Source of the DNA: Chryseobacterium culicis
GTDB lineage: Bacteria; Bacteroidota; Bacteroidia; Flavobacteriales; Weeksellaceae
Length of the DNA: 64,000 nucleotides
Direction: 5' to 3'
Assembly: GCF_002979755.1 (NCBI RefSeq)
Contig: NZ_PCPP01000001.1
Location: 2,202,665 to 2,266,664 of the forward strand
How positions within the stretch are numbered: position 1 is the stretch's first letter; every line of letters starts with the position of its first letter. The position numbers and the translations under genes are program-made. Under the pieces are notes generated by a model. It did not search any database, had not been told where the DNA came from, and saw only the letters and a program-made list of their open reading frames with translations. Positions 24,573 through 34,409 of this stretch are shown piece by piece.

Positions 24573-26195
24573 ATGCCCTTATCTTATGTGTATGGAACTT
24601 CTGAGGTTTCATTATTAGGACAGACTATCGGAGCGAATCTTAAAAGTACTGTCGAAAAATATCCCCATCAGGAAGCATTAGTCTGCGTTCATCAGAATTA
24701 CAGAGCTACTTACCAGGAATTTTACAATCAGACAACAGCTGTTGCAAAAGCTTTATTGTTTTTAGGAGCAAAAGCGGGTGACAGAATCGGAATCTGGTCT
24801 TCCAACCGTTATGAATGGGTACTTTTGCAGTATGCCACTGCAAGAATAGGAACTATTTTAGTGAATATCAATCCAGCCTACAGAACTCATGAACTGACCT
24901 ATGTTCTCAATCAGTCTGAAGTTCGTTTTATTTTTTCTTCTTTAAGCTTTAAATCCAGCAATTATAAAGAAATGGTTGAATATGCAAAAGAAGTGTGTCC
25001 AACCCTTGAGCACGAAATATTCTTTGATGAAAACTGGGAAGAATTTGTTAATAACGGCCAGGAAATATCAGATGAAATGCTTCACAGTTTTGAAGAACAT
25101 GTACAGTTTGATGATCCTGTTAACATTCAATACACTTCAGGAACTACCGGTTTCCCGAAAGGCGTTACCCTTTCCCATCATAATATTCTCAACAATGGTT
25201 ATTTCATTGGTATCAGGTTAAAATATACTCAGCAAGACCGTGTCTGTATTCCCGTCCCTTTTTACCATTGCTTCGGAATGGTGATCGGAAATATGTGCTG
25301 TACGGCACACGGAGCCTGTATGGTGATTCCCAATGACAGTTTTGATCCGGAGATTACTTTAAAAGCTGTTTCGGACGAAAAATGTACTTCTTTGTATGGA
25401 GTACCCACAATGTTTATTGCTGAACTGGCAGTAAAAGATTTTGACACCTATGATTTTTCAAGCCTAAGAACCGGTGTTATGGCTGGTTCCGTGTGCCCTC
25501 CGGAAATTATGAAGAAAGTGGAAAATCTCATGAATATTAAAGAGATGAGCATCTGCTACGGAATGACGGAAACTTCACCTGTATCTACTCAGACTTTAAT
25601 TGGAACACCGTTGGAGAAACAGGTTGGTACCGTAGGAACTGTTCAGGATCACCTTGAGATAAAAATCATTGATGAAAATGGCAGAACTTTAAAACGTGGA
25701 GAACATGGTGAGCTCTGCACAAGAGGCTATTCCGTAATGCTGAAATACTGGAATGATCCTGAAAATACTAAGAAAGTACTGGATGAAGCCCGCTGGATGC
25801 ATACCGGAGACATGGCAGTAATGGATAAAGACGGCTATATTACCATTTCCGGAAGGATAAAAGACCTCATCATTCGTGGCGGAGAAAATATTTCGCCTAA
25901 GGAAATTGAGGACTTTTTATATACCTATACCCATATTCTGGATGTTCAGATCATAGGGGTTCCGAGTGAAAAGTTTGGGGAAGAAGTGATGGCGTGGGTA
26001 AAAGTGAGAAAAGGATTTACCCTCACTGCAGAAGAACTGCAGGAATACTGCAAAGGAAGAATTGCCCATTATAAAGTTCCGAAATACTGGAAATTTGTAG
26101 ATGAATTCCCAATGACTATTTCTGGAAAGATAAGAAAGGTAGAAATGCGGGAAATTTCTATGAAAGAGCTTGAATTAGGCAGTTTTAAAGATTAA
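24573..26195 (+). CDS. AMP-binding acyl-CoA synthetase
   Basis: 540 aa. The adenylate-forming P-loop YTSGTTGFPKG, the core motif YGMTETSPV, and the hinge/adenylate segment GRIKDLIIRGGENISPKEIE are all intact. The C-terminal catalytic lysine is in TISGKIRK. Substrate class fits medium- or long-chain fatty acids, as in flavobacterial FadD-like ligases. It activates the acid as acyl-AMP and then forms acyl-CoA. It is monocistronic, with a strong terminator after it. Confidence 0.93.
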   Translation: MPLSYVYGTSEVSLLGQTIGANLKSTVEKYPHQEALVCVHQNYRATYQEFYNQTTAVAKALLFLGAKAGDRIGIWSSNRYEWVLLQYATARIGTILVNINPAYRTHELTYVLNQSEVRFIFSSLSFKSSNYKEMVEYAKEVCPTLEHEIFFDENWEEFVNNGQEISDEMLHSFEEHVQFDDPVNIQYTSGTTGFPKGVTLSHHNILNNGYFIGIRLKYTQQDRVCIPVPFYHCFGMVIGNMCCTAHGACMVIPNDSFDPEITLKAVSDEKCTSLYGVPTMFIAELAVKDFDTYDFSSLRTGVMAGSVCPPEIMKKVENLMNIKEMSICYGMTETSPVSTQTLIGTPLEKQVGTVGTVQDHLEIKIIDENGRTLKRGEHGELCTRGYSVMLKYWNDPENTKKVLDEARWMHTGDMAVMDKDGYITISGRIKDLIIRGGENISPKEIEDFLYTYTHILDVQIIGVPSEKFGEEVMAWVKVRKGFTLTAEELQEYCKGRIAHYKVPKYWKFVDEFPMTISGKIRKVEMREISMKELELGSFKD

Positions 26196-26237
26196 TTCAA
26201 CACGAGTAAAGCTATAAATAGATTAACATCCATTATC

Positions 26238-26268
26238 AAAAAACCTGTTTAAGCTTAAACAGGTTTTT
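26238..26268. terminator. Bidirectional terminator between convergent genes
   Basis: AACCTGTTTAAG and CTTAAACAGGTT form a perfect palindrome at 26242-26265, with A-run before and T-run after. It serves the acyl-CoA synthetase gene on the plus strand and the propeller gene on the minus strand. Confidence 0.93.
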
Positions 26269-26344
26269 TATGAATTTATATCTGACTTATCTTACAGTAT
26301 TAAAAAATCATGAACATTTAATAGTTCAAATAACTAAGATATTT

Positions 26345-28492
26345 TTATTCAGGTTCCGCAATTCCCAGGAAAATTACCACTCCGTCGCCACCAGGGTTAT
26401 CAAAAACATCTACGAGGGCTGAAGGTTTCCAGTTATTCATACACCAAAGATTTCCTGCGCCGTCAATATTTGTTGAAGTAAGCCTCATAATGGGCTGATA
26501 ACATTGCATCCGTAACTCTTCATATTTTGATCCTGGTAATTTGGGTTTATGCTGAGTACCGTATAAGGGATATCCGTTCGCTAAAGTAACCTCTGAACCT
26601 CCTGTAGGAAGAGTAAGTAACATTGCTGTTTCGGGTTTTGAAATATCACGAAGCATTGTTACTCCAAAAGGCCCCTGCATATCCAGCGTAGGATTATTCT
26701 TAAAATCTGTTTCATGACCAAAATTGGCTAGAAAAACAGTCTCATTTTTATCTATTTTAACTCCCCAGGGAGCATAAGTATTGACATCGTAATACCCCAA
26801 AACGGTTGAAAGGTCTTTGCTAAGAACCGTGGCACGGCTACTGCTTACTCCTACCACAACAACATCACCATTACCATTTATTGCAATCTGACGAAGTGAT
26901 TCGTAACCTTCCTGCTTATTGGCACTTTCAGAGTAATTACTAAACCAGCTATTTGTAACCACCAATTGATTTCCTTCAATTGCAACTTTATAAACTGCTG
27001 AAAAAGCACAGTTTTCAGGAACATCTTTATCATAATTTCCAATACAGGAAACATAAGCACTTCCTTTATGATCAGGAATTACATCAAATATTTTCAAGTA
27101 AGGAGTTTGGATTGGTAACGGAGGCAAATCAGGTGATCTTTTTACGGGAAATTCATTACAAATAAGAGTTGATCCCTCTGTGGGCCCCTTCCCGAAGTCA
27201 CCATCTTCAGGTTTTAGATAAACAACCACTGCGCTCGGTTCGCTTTCAAAAGGATAAACTCCCGGATTGGCAGGTGCAAAAGGTTCCTGACAGCCCACTG
27301 AAGCCATCCAAAGATTTCCCTGATTATCATATTCCATTCCCTGGACACGGGAAAGCCCTAATGTAAAGCCATTGGAAGGACTTACGGGCTTTCCGTCTTT
27401 ATAATAAAAACGAGAAATACTTCCCTCTTGTGGATTATTATATTCTGAGCCCCAGCCGAAATTACCGAAGGAAATATATTTTTTATCCGGGCTCACTGCA
27501 GCTCCAAAAGCGACTCCAAGTAATCCGCCACCCTGAACAGGAGAAAAATCGGCAGGAGTAGCATCATATTTGTAAACAGGACAGTGTGTTCCGGAATCCG
27601 GAGAACCGGCCCGGAAATTATTGGCAATCCACGCATTATCATCTGCATCAAAAACAACAAATGCGGCACCACTCGGAAGAAAATTCTTTGCTCCTGAAGA
27701 ATTACTTTTTAATGTAAGTGTCCAGTTATTGGGAATCTTTTGATCCTCAGTCATATTTTTCATGGATACTAATGAATTGGAGTACATTTCTTCCAATCCA
27801 AAAAGCATCTGATAAATATGGTCTGCATTATGGCAAGGATCATATATTAGATTTCGCATAGCCTGAAGAAAGTTTTTGTTTGATTCCGAAGGTTCGTGCC
27901 AGGCATAATCCAAAAATTGTCTGTAAAAAGGTTTTCCTTTACTGATGATTGGGTTTGTTAAAGAATAATAGTATAAATTACATAAAGAGTTGAACATGGG
28001 ATAACTGTTCGTTTCAAAACCATTTGGTGAAGTACTGATCATATCTCCGATGGCTCCTTCTGTTTTATATAGATTCTTCTTCATTCCATAAGCGATTTTC
28101 ATATTTCTTTCGGTTCCTGAAATGCGCACTGTTCCATTGTCATCTACTTTTGTCATACGTGCAAATGTATAGATTGAAGCGATAGAGGATTCAGGATTCA
28201 CAATGACTGGATCAAGGGTATCAGGAAGATAAAATGTCGCTAATAAACTTAAAGGTTCACCTTCAATTTTGTATAGAGTATTTTCAATTATATATTCATG
28301 CACCCAAACAGTTACAGCGTAATATTCAGATTCTGCATTCTTAACTTCAACACTGAAAGTATTGTTTTCAAATGGCGTTTTTTCATTAACAGCGCCAATG
28401 AAATTTTCAACAATTCCAAAAACTTGGAAACTTCCTGAAGTGATGGTTATATTTTTCACTTCAACACTAAATTGAACGGTTCTTGTGGACAT
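26345..28492 (-). CDS. Large beta-propeller-like protein without a signal peptide
   Basis: 715 aa. The N-terminal 130 residues look like a beta-sandwich (TITSGSFQVFGIVENFIG...). From about residue 265 on there are repeated strands with the pattern of NHL/SMP-30-like propellers: VFDADDNAWIANNF, GMEYDNQGNLWMASVG, FDVIPDHKGSAYVSCIGN, IAINGNGDVVVVGVS, VKIDKNETVFLANFG and TNIDGAGNLWCMNNW. These G-N-L-W type blades recur about every 60-70 residues. I see no signal peptide, lipobox or type IX sorting domain, which is unusual for such proteins in Bacteroidetes. No catalytic site is recognisable. It is monocistronic. Confidence 0.7.
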   Translation of the reverse strand: MSTRTVQFSVEVKNITITSGSFQVFGIVENFIGAVNEKTPFENNTFSVEVKNAESEYYAVTVWVHEYIIENTLYKIEGEPLSLLATFYLPDTLDPVIVNPESSIASIYTFARMTKVDDNGTVRISGTERNMKIAYGMKKNLYKTEGAIGDMISTSPNGFETNSYPMFNSLCNLYYYSLTNPIISKGKPFYRQFLDYAWHEPSESNKNFLQAMRNLIYDPCHNADHIYQMLFGLEEMYSNSLVSMKNMTEDQKIPNNWTLTLKSNSSGAKNFLPSGAAFVVFDADDNAWIANNFRAGSPDSGTHCPVYKYDATPADFSPVQGGGLLGVAFGAAVSPDKKYISFGNFGWGSEYNNPQEGSISRFYYKDGKPVSPSNGFTLGLSRVQGMEYDNQGNLWMASVGCQEPFAPANPGVYPFESEPSAVVVYLKPEDGDFGKGPTEGSTLICNEFPVKRSPDLPPLPIQTPYLKIFDVIPDHKGSAYVSCIGNYDKDVPENCAFSAVYKVAIEGNQLVVTNSWFSNYSESANKQEGYESLRQIAINGNGDVVVVGVSSSRATVLSKDLSTVLGYYDVNTYAPWGVKIDKNETVFLANFGHETDFKNNPTLDMQGPFGVTMLRDISKPETAMLLTLPTGGSEVTLANGYPLYGTQHKPKLPGSKYEELRMQCYQPIMRLTSTNIDGAGNLWCMNNWKPSALVDVFDNPGGDGVVIFLGIAEPE

Positions 28493-28644
28493 AAGCAGAT
28501 GATTAATGGTTCAGTTATAAATTAATTAATCAAATGTCGGGAGAAACGATTGGATTTTACTCAGTAGAAATACGGTACTGAAATACGTTCGAGAAACTTT
28601 TTATATTAAAAGAAGTAATGAAAACTTAAATACACTCCGTAACA

Positions 28645-28673
28645 AAAAAAGCATTTCAGATTGAAATGCTTTT
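28645..28673 (-). terminator. Intrinsic terminator of rpoN
   Basis: AAAGCATTTCA and TGAAATGCTTT form a perfect 11-bp stem with a 3-nt loop, with T-run on the minus strand, 9 nt past the rpoN stop. Confidence 0.9.
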
Positions 28674-28681
28674 TTATATTG

Positions 28682-30145
28682 TTAAAGTTCTTTTCTTAAC
28701 CTTGCTACAGGAATATTGAGCTGTTCACGATATTTAGCAATCGTTCTTCTGGCAATATTGTAACCCTGTTCTTTCAGAATGACTACTAATGCATCATCTG
28801 TAAGCGGTTTTCTTTTATTTTCTTTATTGATAACTTCCTGAAGATGGGTTTTGATCTCTTTGGTAGAAACTTCTTCTCCATCGTCATTCGTTAAACTGTC
28901 TGAGAACAGATCTTTAAGGTATACAATACCATTAGGAGTATCTGCATATTTACTTTTTACGACTCTTGAAATGGTAGAAATATCAAATCCTGTAATATCT
29001 GCAACATCTTTCAGGATCATTGGCTTCAGTGACTTTTCGTCTCCTGTGATAAAGTAATCCTTCTGGAACTTTACAATCGCTGTAATGGTCTGTAATAAGG
29101 TATTCTGACGCTGATTAATCGCATCGATATACCATTTTGCAGCATCCAGTTTTTGTTTAATAAATAAAGCAGCCTGCTTGTGTTCCGATGAGTTTTTATC
29201 ATGGGAATACGTAGTCAGAATATCTTTATATTCTTCAGAAACTCTTAAAGTAGGTGCATTTTTACTGTTCAGCATAGGAATTACCTGGCCGTCTTTCACC
29301 TGAATAACAAAATCCGGGATAATTTCCTGATTGATTGTAATCGTCTGTGTATCAAAATTTCCTCCCACTTTAGGAGATAGTTTTGAGATTTCATCCAGAG
29401 CATCTTTCAGATCATCTTCTTCAATATCATATTTCTGAATGATTTTGTTATAATGCTTGTTGGTTAAAGCTTCAAACTGATGTCTTAAGATATTGGCAGC
29501 CAAAGAAACCGCTTTATCTGAGCTTACTTTCTTTTCAATCTGTAATAACAGACATTCCTGCAGACCTCTTGCTCCCACTCCGGGTGGATCCAGTTTCTGA
29601 ACATAATTCTCAAGGATATCTTCCACTCTTTCTTTTGTGGTATAAATTCCCTGCGAGAAAGCTAAATCGTCAACAATAGACTTGATTTCTCTTCTCAGAT
29701 ATCCGTCTGTATCTAAATTCCCGATAAGGTATTCTGCAATCTTCAGATCTTCAGCACTGATATTCACCAAATGAATCTGTTCTGTAAGATAATCATATAA
29801 AGACTGTCCTTCCGTTAAAAGACTCTCGTTATCAAATTCTTCATCATCCGGAGAATAGTTGCTGGATGCGGTTTTATAGCTTGGTTCATCGTCATAGATA
29901 TATTCATTGACGTCGAAATCTGTTTCAATGCTTTCTGTACCCTCATCCTGATAAGCGTCTTCAAGAGAAGAATATTCATCTTCCTTAGAATCTTCTTTTG
30001 CAATTTCCAAAGCTGGGTTTTCTTCTAACTCTCTCTCCAACTCCTCTTCAAATTCAAGAGTATGAAGCTGAATAAGCTTCATCAACTGGATCTGCTGAGG
30101 GGCCAGCTTCTGTCCTAATTTGAGTTGTAAGTGTTGTTTAAGCAT
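28682..30145 (-). CDS. rpoN: RNA polymerase sigma-54 factor
   Basis: 487 aa. The Gln/Leu-rich N-terminal activator-interacting region (LKQHLQLKLGQKLAPQQIQLM), an acidic linker (about residues 48-105), the core-binding domain, the helix-turn-helix (KDVADITGFDISTISRVVKS) and the RpoN box ARRTIAKYRE are all present. The protein directs transcription from -24/-12 promoters and needs enhancer-binding ATPases, none of which is in this window. It is monocistronic, with a terminator after it. Confidence 0.97.
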   Translation of the reverse strand: MLKQHLQLKLGQKLAPQQIQLMKLIQLHTLEFEEELERELEENPALEIAKEDSKEDEYSSLEDAYQDEGTESIETDFDVNEYIYDDEPSYKTASSNYSPDDEEFDNESLLTEGQSLYDYLTEQIHLVNISAEDLKIAEYLIGNLDTDGYLRREIKSIVDDLAFSQGIYTTKERVEDILENYVQKLDPPGVGARGLQECLLLQIEKKVSSDKAVSLAANILRHQFEALTNKHYNKIIQKYDIEEDDLKDALDEISKLSPKVGGNFDTQTITINQEIIPDFVIQVKDGQVIPMLNSKNAPTLRVSEEYKDILTTYSHDKNSSEHKQAALFIKQKLDAAKWYIDAINQRQNTLLQTITAIVKFQKDYFITGDEKSLKPMILKDVADITGFDISTISRVVKSKYADTPNGIVYLKDLFSDSLTNDDGEEVSTKEIKTHLQEVINKENKRKPLTDDALVVILKEQGYNIARRTIAKYREQLNIPVARLRKEL

Positions 30146-30263
30146 ATTCTTATTTGCGTTTTAACATAACATATTCTACGAATTTAATAAATTTATTTGA
30201 TAAAAAACACATTTAGCATGATTTTTGCATTACTTACCCTAATATAATAAACTATTAAATAAT

Positions 30264-30298
30264 AAAAAAAGCCTTAACTTGTGATTAAGGCTTTTTTT
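30264..30298 (-). terminator. Intrinsic terminator of asnS
   Basis: GCCTTAA and TTAAGGC with flanking A/T pairs form an 11-bp stem and a 7-nt loop, with T-run on the minus strand, 7 nt past the asnS stop. Confidence 0.9.
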
Positions 30299-30304
30299 AT
30301 TGTG

Positions 30305-31753
30305 TTAGAATTCAGCGCTTTTCGGCGTTCTTGGGAAAGGAATTACATCTCTGATATTCGTCATTCCTGTTACGAAAAGAACTAATCTTTCCAGTCCTAA
30401 ACCAAAGCCTGCATGTGGCACAGAACCGAATTTTCTGGTATCAAGATACCACCAAAGTTCATGCTCATCTACGTGCATATCTGCCATTTTCTGTTTTAAA
30501 ACATCTAGTCTTGCTTCTCTTTCTGATCCACCGATGATCTCACCGATACCAGGGAAAAGAACATCCATAGCGGCAACGGTTTTGTTATCATCATTCAGTT
30601 TCATGTAGAAAGCTTTGATTTCTTTCGGATAATCAAATAAGACTACCGGGCTTTCAAAATGTTTCTCAACAAGGTATCTTTCATGCTCAGACTGAAGGTC
30701 AGTTCCCCAACTTTCAACCGGGTAAGCGAATTTTCCTTTTTTGTTTTCTTTAGAATTCAATAAGATTTCGATAGCTTCCGTATAGCTTACACGTTTGAAA
30801 CGCTTAGCCACTACATTCTGAAGTTTTTCGATAAGTCCTTCTTTTGCTCTTTCTTTCTCAGGTTTTGTTTTTTGCTCTTCTGCAAAACGGTTGTCTAAGA
30901 ATTCAAGATCATCTTTACAGTTATCCAATACATACTGGATCACATATTTTAAGAAATCTTCCGCAAGGTCGATATTGTCTTCAAGGTTGTTGAATGCCAC
31001 TTCCGGCTCAATCATCCAGAATTCTGCAAGGTGTCTTGTTGTGTTGGAATTTTCAGCACGGAAAGTAGGTCCGAAAGTATAGATTCTTCCTAATCCCATT
31101 GCTGCAGTTTCTCCTTCAAGCTGTCCTGAAACGGTAAGGTTTGTTTTTTTACCGAAGAAATCCTGTGCAAAATCAATTTCTCCTTCTTCAGTTTTAGGCA
31201 TGTTGTTCAGGTCAAAGTTTGTTACTCCAAACATTTCACCTGCTCCTTCTGCATCTGCTCCTGTAATAACCGGAGTGTTGATATAGAAGAACTGGTTTTG
31301 GTTGAAGAATGAGTGAACTGCAAAACTTACAGCGTGACGCACTCTGAACACAGCTCCGAAAAGGTTCGTTCTGAATCTTAAGTGTGCCTGCTCACGAAGC
31401 TTTTCAAGGCTGTGTTTCTTAGGCTGAAGAATGGTACTCTGAAGTTCTTCTGTAAAGTTATCTCCTAAAACAATAATCTTTTTAGCGATAATTTCCACAG
31501 ACTGTCCTGCTCCCTGGCTTTCTACCACTTCACCTACTACTTTCAGAGAAGAAGCAGTACTGATATTCTTGATGATTGCTTCATCAAAATTTTCGAAATC
31601 AACAACTATCTGCAAATTATTAATCGTAGAACCATCATTAAGCGCAATAAAGCGATTTGCACGGAAGGATCTTACCCATCCGTAAACGGTAATGTCATGA
31701 TGTAATACTTTCTTGTAATCCTTTAGGACTTCTTTGATCGTTTGCTTTTTCAT
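30305..31753 (-). CDS. asnS: Asparaginyl-tRNA synthetase
   Basis: 482 aa, class II synthetase. An OB-fold anticodon-binding domain ([24 protein letters not shown]) precedes the catalytic domain with motif 2 ([21 protein letters not shown]) shown by its parts TFRAENS and HLAEFWMIE, and motif 3 ([15 protein letters not shown]). Specificity for Asn over Asp is supported by overall similarity to the NrS type. It has its own -7 promoter element and terminator. Confidence 0.97.
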   Translation of the reverse strand: MKKQTIKEVLKDYKKVLHHDITVYGWVRSFRANRFIALNDGSTINNLQIVVDFENFDEAIIKNISTASSLKVVGEVVESQGAGQSVEIIAKKIIVLGDNFTEELQSTILQPKKHSLEKLREQAHLRFRTNLFGAVFRVRHAVSFAVHSFFNQNQFFYINTPVITGADAEGAGEMFGVTNFDLNNMPKTEEGEIDFAQDFFGKKTNLTVSGQLEGETAAMGLGRIYTFGPTFRAENSNTTRHLAEFWMIEPEVAFNNLEDNIDLAEDFLKYVIQYVLDNCKDDLEFLDNRFAEEQKTKPEKERAKEGLIEKLQNVVAKRFKRVSYTEAIEILLNSKENKKGKFAYPVESWGTDLQSEHERYLVEKHFESPVVLFDYPKEIKAFYMKLNDDNKTVAAMDVLFPGIGEIIGGSEREARLDVLKQKMADMHVDEHELWWYLDTRKFGSVPHAGFGLGLERLVLFVTGMTNIRDVIPFPRTPKSAEF

Positions 31754-31792
31754 TTGTTGATGATAAATTTTTTATATAAAAATTAATGTCTG

Positions 31793-31800
31793 CAAAGTTA
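31793..31800 (-). promoter_or_regulatory. asnS promoter, -7 element
   Basis: TAACTTTG on the minus strand, an exact TAnnTTTG match 39 nt before the ATG, right next to the terminator of the upstream relic gene. Confidence 0.6.
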
Positions 31801-31801
31801 C

Positions 31802-31833
31802 AAAAAAACAGCGCAACTTAATGATTGCGCTGT
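31802..31833 (-). terminator. Intrinsic terminator after the small relic gene
   Basis: ACAGCGCAA and TTGCGCTGT form a perfect 9-bp stem with an 8-nt loop; seven T follow on the minus strand. It sits 24 nt past the stop of the frameshifted relic at 31858-32034 and supports that relic having been a transcribed gene. Confidence 0.88.
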
Positions 31834-31857
31834 CTTTAAAAATCATTTAACAGGTAT

Positions 31858-32034
31858 TTAGACTTTCAGTTCAGGAAATTCACCTTTTTTCATCTGCCAA
31901 CCCTTCTTCATTTTCAGGTTACATTTCCACTCAATATTGTCCTGAACTTCAATAAAATCCGTATTGACCCGGAATGAACACACTTACATTATCACCTTTA
32001 GAAAGAATAAATTTGATTTACTCTGAGCTTTCAT
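31858..32034 (-). pseudogene. Small gene broken by two single-base frameshifts
   Basis: From the ATG at 32032-32034 the minus strand encodes MKAQSKS, then the frame must slip by one (one A missing) to read KFILSKGDNVSVFIP, and slip back (one extra G in a G run) to read VNTDFIEVQDNIEW, KCNLKMKKGWQMKKGEFPEL, and KV-stop. The two indels compensate, so the repaired length is 58 codons plus stop, exactly the span seen. A terminator follows. The original function is unknown; the C-terminal half is basic and hydrophilic. Sequencing error at both sites is the alternative. Confidence 0.6.
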
Positions 32035-32506
32035 GGAATTAGTTTTATTGAAATGGTTATTAGTTTTTAAGTGCTAAGTTCGTGGTAAATTACCAGGTCA
32101 TACATCCATTTTTAGACTATACTATACTTTTAAACATTGTTTTGGATTCAACGGATTTTAATTTTAACTGTTTATGATTTTTCAAATGATCACTACACTT
32201 TTACATCTCTAAATTCTGAACAAATATTTCATGCTTTACATTTTGTTTTTTACTGGTTATCATTTCTCATTGCTACCAGCTTCGTTAATAATTTTGTTAT
32301 CCAGTTCCTAACCCTGATCTTTTAATTAACCGTTAGTTTGGAATAATATCTTGTACTGTTTACATACAAAATAAAAGGTTGTGTTTTTACCTGAAGCAAA
32401 GATGCAGGAAGTAGAATAACGATACAAGTGAATGCTTTATAGATTCATAAATTTATATACCTAAAATCATGAATTTATAAATAATAAAATATTAAAAATC
32501 AATCGA
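32035..32506. other. Intergenic gap of 472 nt, no gene seen
   Basis: AT-rich DNA upstream of the relic and downstream of the TPR-AraC gene. An open frame of 62 codons at 32137-32325 begins with TTG and has no upstream signal or family likeness; I do not call it. No tRNA or strong hairpin is visible. Confidence 0.55.
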
Positions 32507-34255
32507 TTAACCTTGATTCGAAGACATATTTTCGATTTCTTTCAGATAGATAGAAAGTGGTGTTCCGGTGCGTTTTTTGAAGGCTAAAGTGAAGGCCTGT
32601 TCATTATTATATCCCAATTCTTCAGCAATAAAAGGAATTTTATAAGACCTGAATTTTCTGTCATTGGCCAATCTACTGATGGCATAATCAATACGGAGAT
32701 CGTTGAGATAAGTAGCAAAGTTTTTTCCTTTGTAAGTATTGATAATTTCCGACAAATATTTCGAGTTTGTTTTTATTTTTTTGGCAAGACTTCCCAATGT
32801 AATTCCTTTATTCAAAAACTGATCTTTGTTTTCAAATATCTCAAGTTCTTTTAAAATAGTCTGGGCAATATCTTCAGAAATGGTTCTGGATGTTTTGTCC
32901 TCAGAATTTTCTGTATTTTCTACCGGAAGAATCTCAGAATGAATTTCGATTGGGGTTTCCGGATCTGTATTTTTCCCTACCCTATTTTCATTAACGGACT
33001 GAATAAGATCCTGAGCAATCTTCTTATAGTTCTTTTCAGATTTTTTATATTTAAAATAAACGTTGATAAATAATAAATGTGAAATCAACAAAAGACTTAA
33101 AACAATATAGAAAAGACTTTTCCTTTTCGTAAGCTCATTGGTAATACTTTCTTTCTCCTGCTGTAGTTCCGGAGTATCATATCTTCTCGGAAGCTCCCTG
33201 GAAATATACCTGAACTGCATATCCAGCACCTGATCCACCTTTAAAAAGCGATCCACATAATACAGCTGCTTTTCTTTATCACCGTTTTCTTTATAATAAT
33301 CAATCAGGTAGGTATATACATCTCTCAGCTCGGGGTAGATATAATTTGTTTTAAGAACCAAAGAATCTATCTTCTGGAAAAAGCCTACTGTTTTCTCTTT
33401 TTCTTTCAGCCCGGCATAGGATTTCCCTAAATACAAAAGGGTATAATTCTGGTTTCTTTTACTGCCATTACTTTTTGTAAAGAAATATTTTTCGCATTCC
33501 AATAAGCCATCGATGGCTTTCTGATAATTTCTGGAATGCAGATTATAATATCCAAGCAGCCCAAGATTCTGATGATATCGGTAAACATCTTTATTTTTTT
33601 TAGAATCCAGCAACCCATCCTTTATCAATACATAAGCAGAATCCATTTTATTGATCTCTATATAAGCATCTGCCAGATTCAGTTTGAGAGAATTTATCTC
33701 ATCTTCGTTCATATAATCTGTATCATAAGCATAGTGTCTCAGTACTTTTGCTGTCTCTGCATGTTTTCCTATATAATTGTTCAGATAAGCAATACTGATA
33801 TGTGCCATAGCAATCTGCCTCTTATTTCCTTTTTCTTTTGCATATTTCAGTCCCAGGATATAATTATTGAATGCAGATTGAAGATTGTCATTCTTAGAGT
33901 ATAAATTTCCTCTTAGCAGATAAATTCTAGCCGGATAGGTGTTTTCTTTGGATTTTTTTGTGATGTACTGTAAGCTGTCTAAATATTTTAATGCGTTGGG
34001 TAAATCTTCAGTAAAATGAAGCATAACATATCCTTCAGCAATCTGAGTGGTATTTTTTTCAGATTTTGCCTTTTTAAGATAATAATCGGCAATACTTTTA
34101 CTGTTTTCTTCTCCCACAGCACTGTTATAGAATTCTTTTTCCAATTCTTCATAAGTACTTTCTTCCAGAGAATTTTTTCTAATATTAAGGGTTTGTGCAT
34201 GATAAAACACAACCCCTATAATAAAAAACAGTAGTAAAGATTTTATTTTCATCAT
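32507..34255 (-). CDS. Membrane-bound TPR-containing AraC-family regulator
   Basis: 582 aa. An N-terminal signal/anchor (MMKIKSLLLFFIIGVVF) leads into helical TPR-like repeats (about residues 40-370), a membrane helix near 380-400 (LFYIVLSLLLISHLLFINVY), a linker, and a C-terminal AraC/HTH_18 DNA-binding domain (FATYLNDLRIDYAISRL, then IPFIAEELGYNNEQAFTLAF). The layout puts the TPR sensor in the periplasm and the DNA-binding part in the cytoplasm, a design common in flavobacteria. Target genes are not known; the envelope operon directly upstream is a candidate. Confidence 0.9.
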   Translation of the reverse strand: MMKIKSLLLFFIIGVVFYHAQTLNIRKNSLEESTYEELEKEFYNSAVGEENSKSIADYYLKKAKSEKNTTQIAEGYVMLHFTEDLPNALKYLDSLQYITKKSKENTYPARIYLLRGNLYSKNDNLQSAFNNYILGLKYAKEKGNKRQIAMAHISIAYLNNYIGKHAETAKVLRHYAYDTDYMNEDEINSLKLNLADAYIEINKMDSAYVLIKDGLLDSKKNKDVYRYHQNLGLLGYYNLHSRNYQKAIDGLLECEKYFFTKSNGSKRNQNYTLLYLGKSYAGLKEKEKTVGFFQKIDSLVLKTNYIYPELRDVYTYLIDYYKENGDKEKQLYYVDRFLKVDQVLDMQFRYISRELPRRYDTPELQQEKESITNELTKRKSLFYIVLSLLLISHLLFINVYFKYKKSEKNYKKIAQDLIQSVNENRVGKNTDPETPIEIHSEILPVENTENSEDKTSRTISEDIAQTILKELEIFENKDQFLNKGITLGSLAKKIKTNSKYLSEIINTYKGKNFATYLNDLRIDYAISRLANDRKFRSYKIPFIAEELGYNNEQAFTLAFKKRTGTPLSIYLKEIENMSSNQG

Positions 34256-34409
34256 TCATCCTAGCTATATTACAAAAATATTATTTTTCTTCAGTAGATA
34301 CACCACTCCTTTTGCTTTTTTCCATGTATTCATCCATATTTTCATTAAAATCTAGAACAATAATTCAACAAAAAGTGAATACAAACTAATATTATATCCT
34401 TTTCAAATA

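Noticed and set aside
32137..32325. 62-codon open frame in a long AT-rich gap
   Set aside because: It starts with TTG, has no promoter or family likeness, and its hydrophobic Phe/Ile-rich composition is what AT-rich DNA gives.
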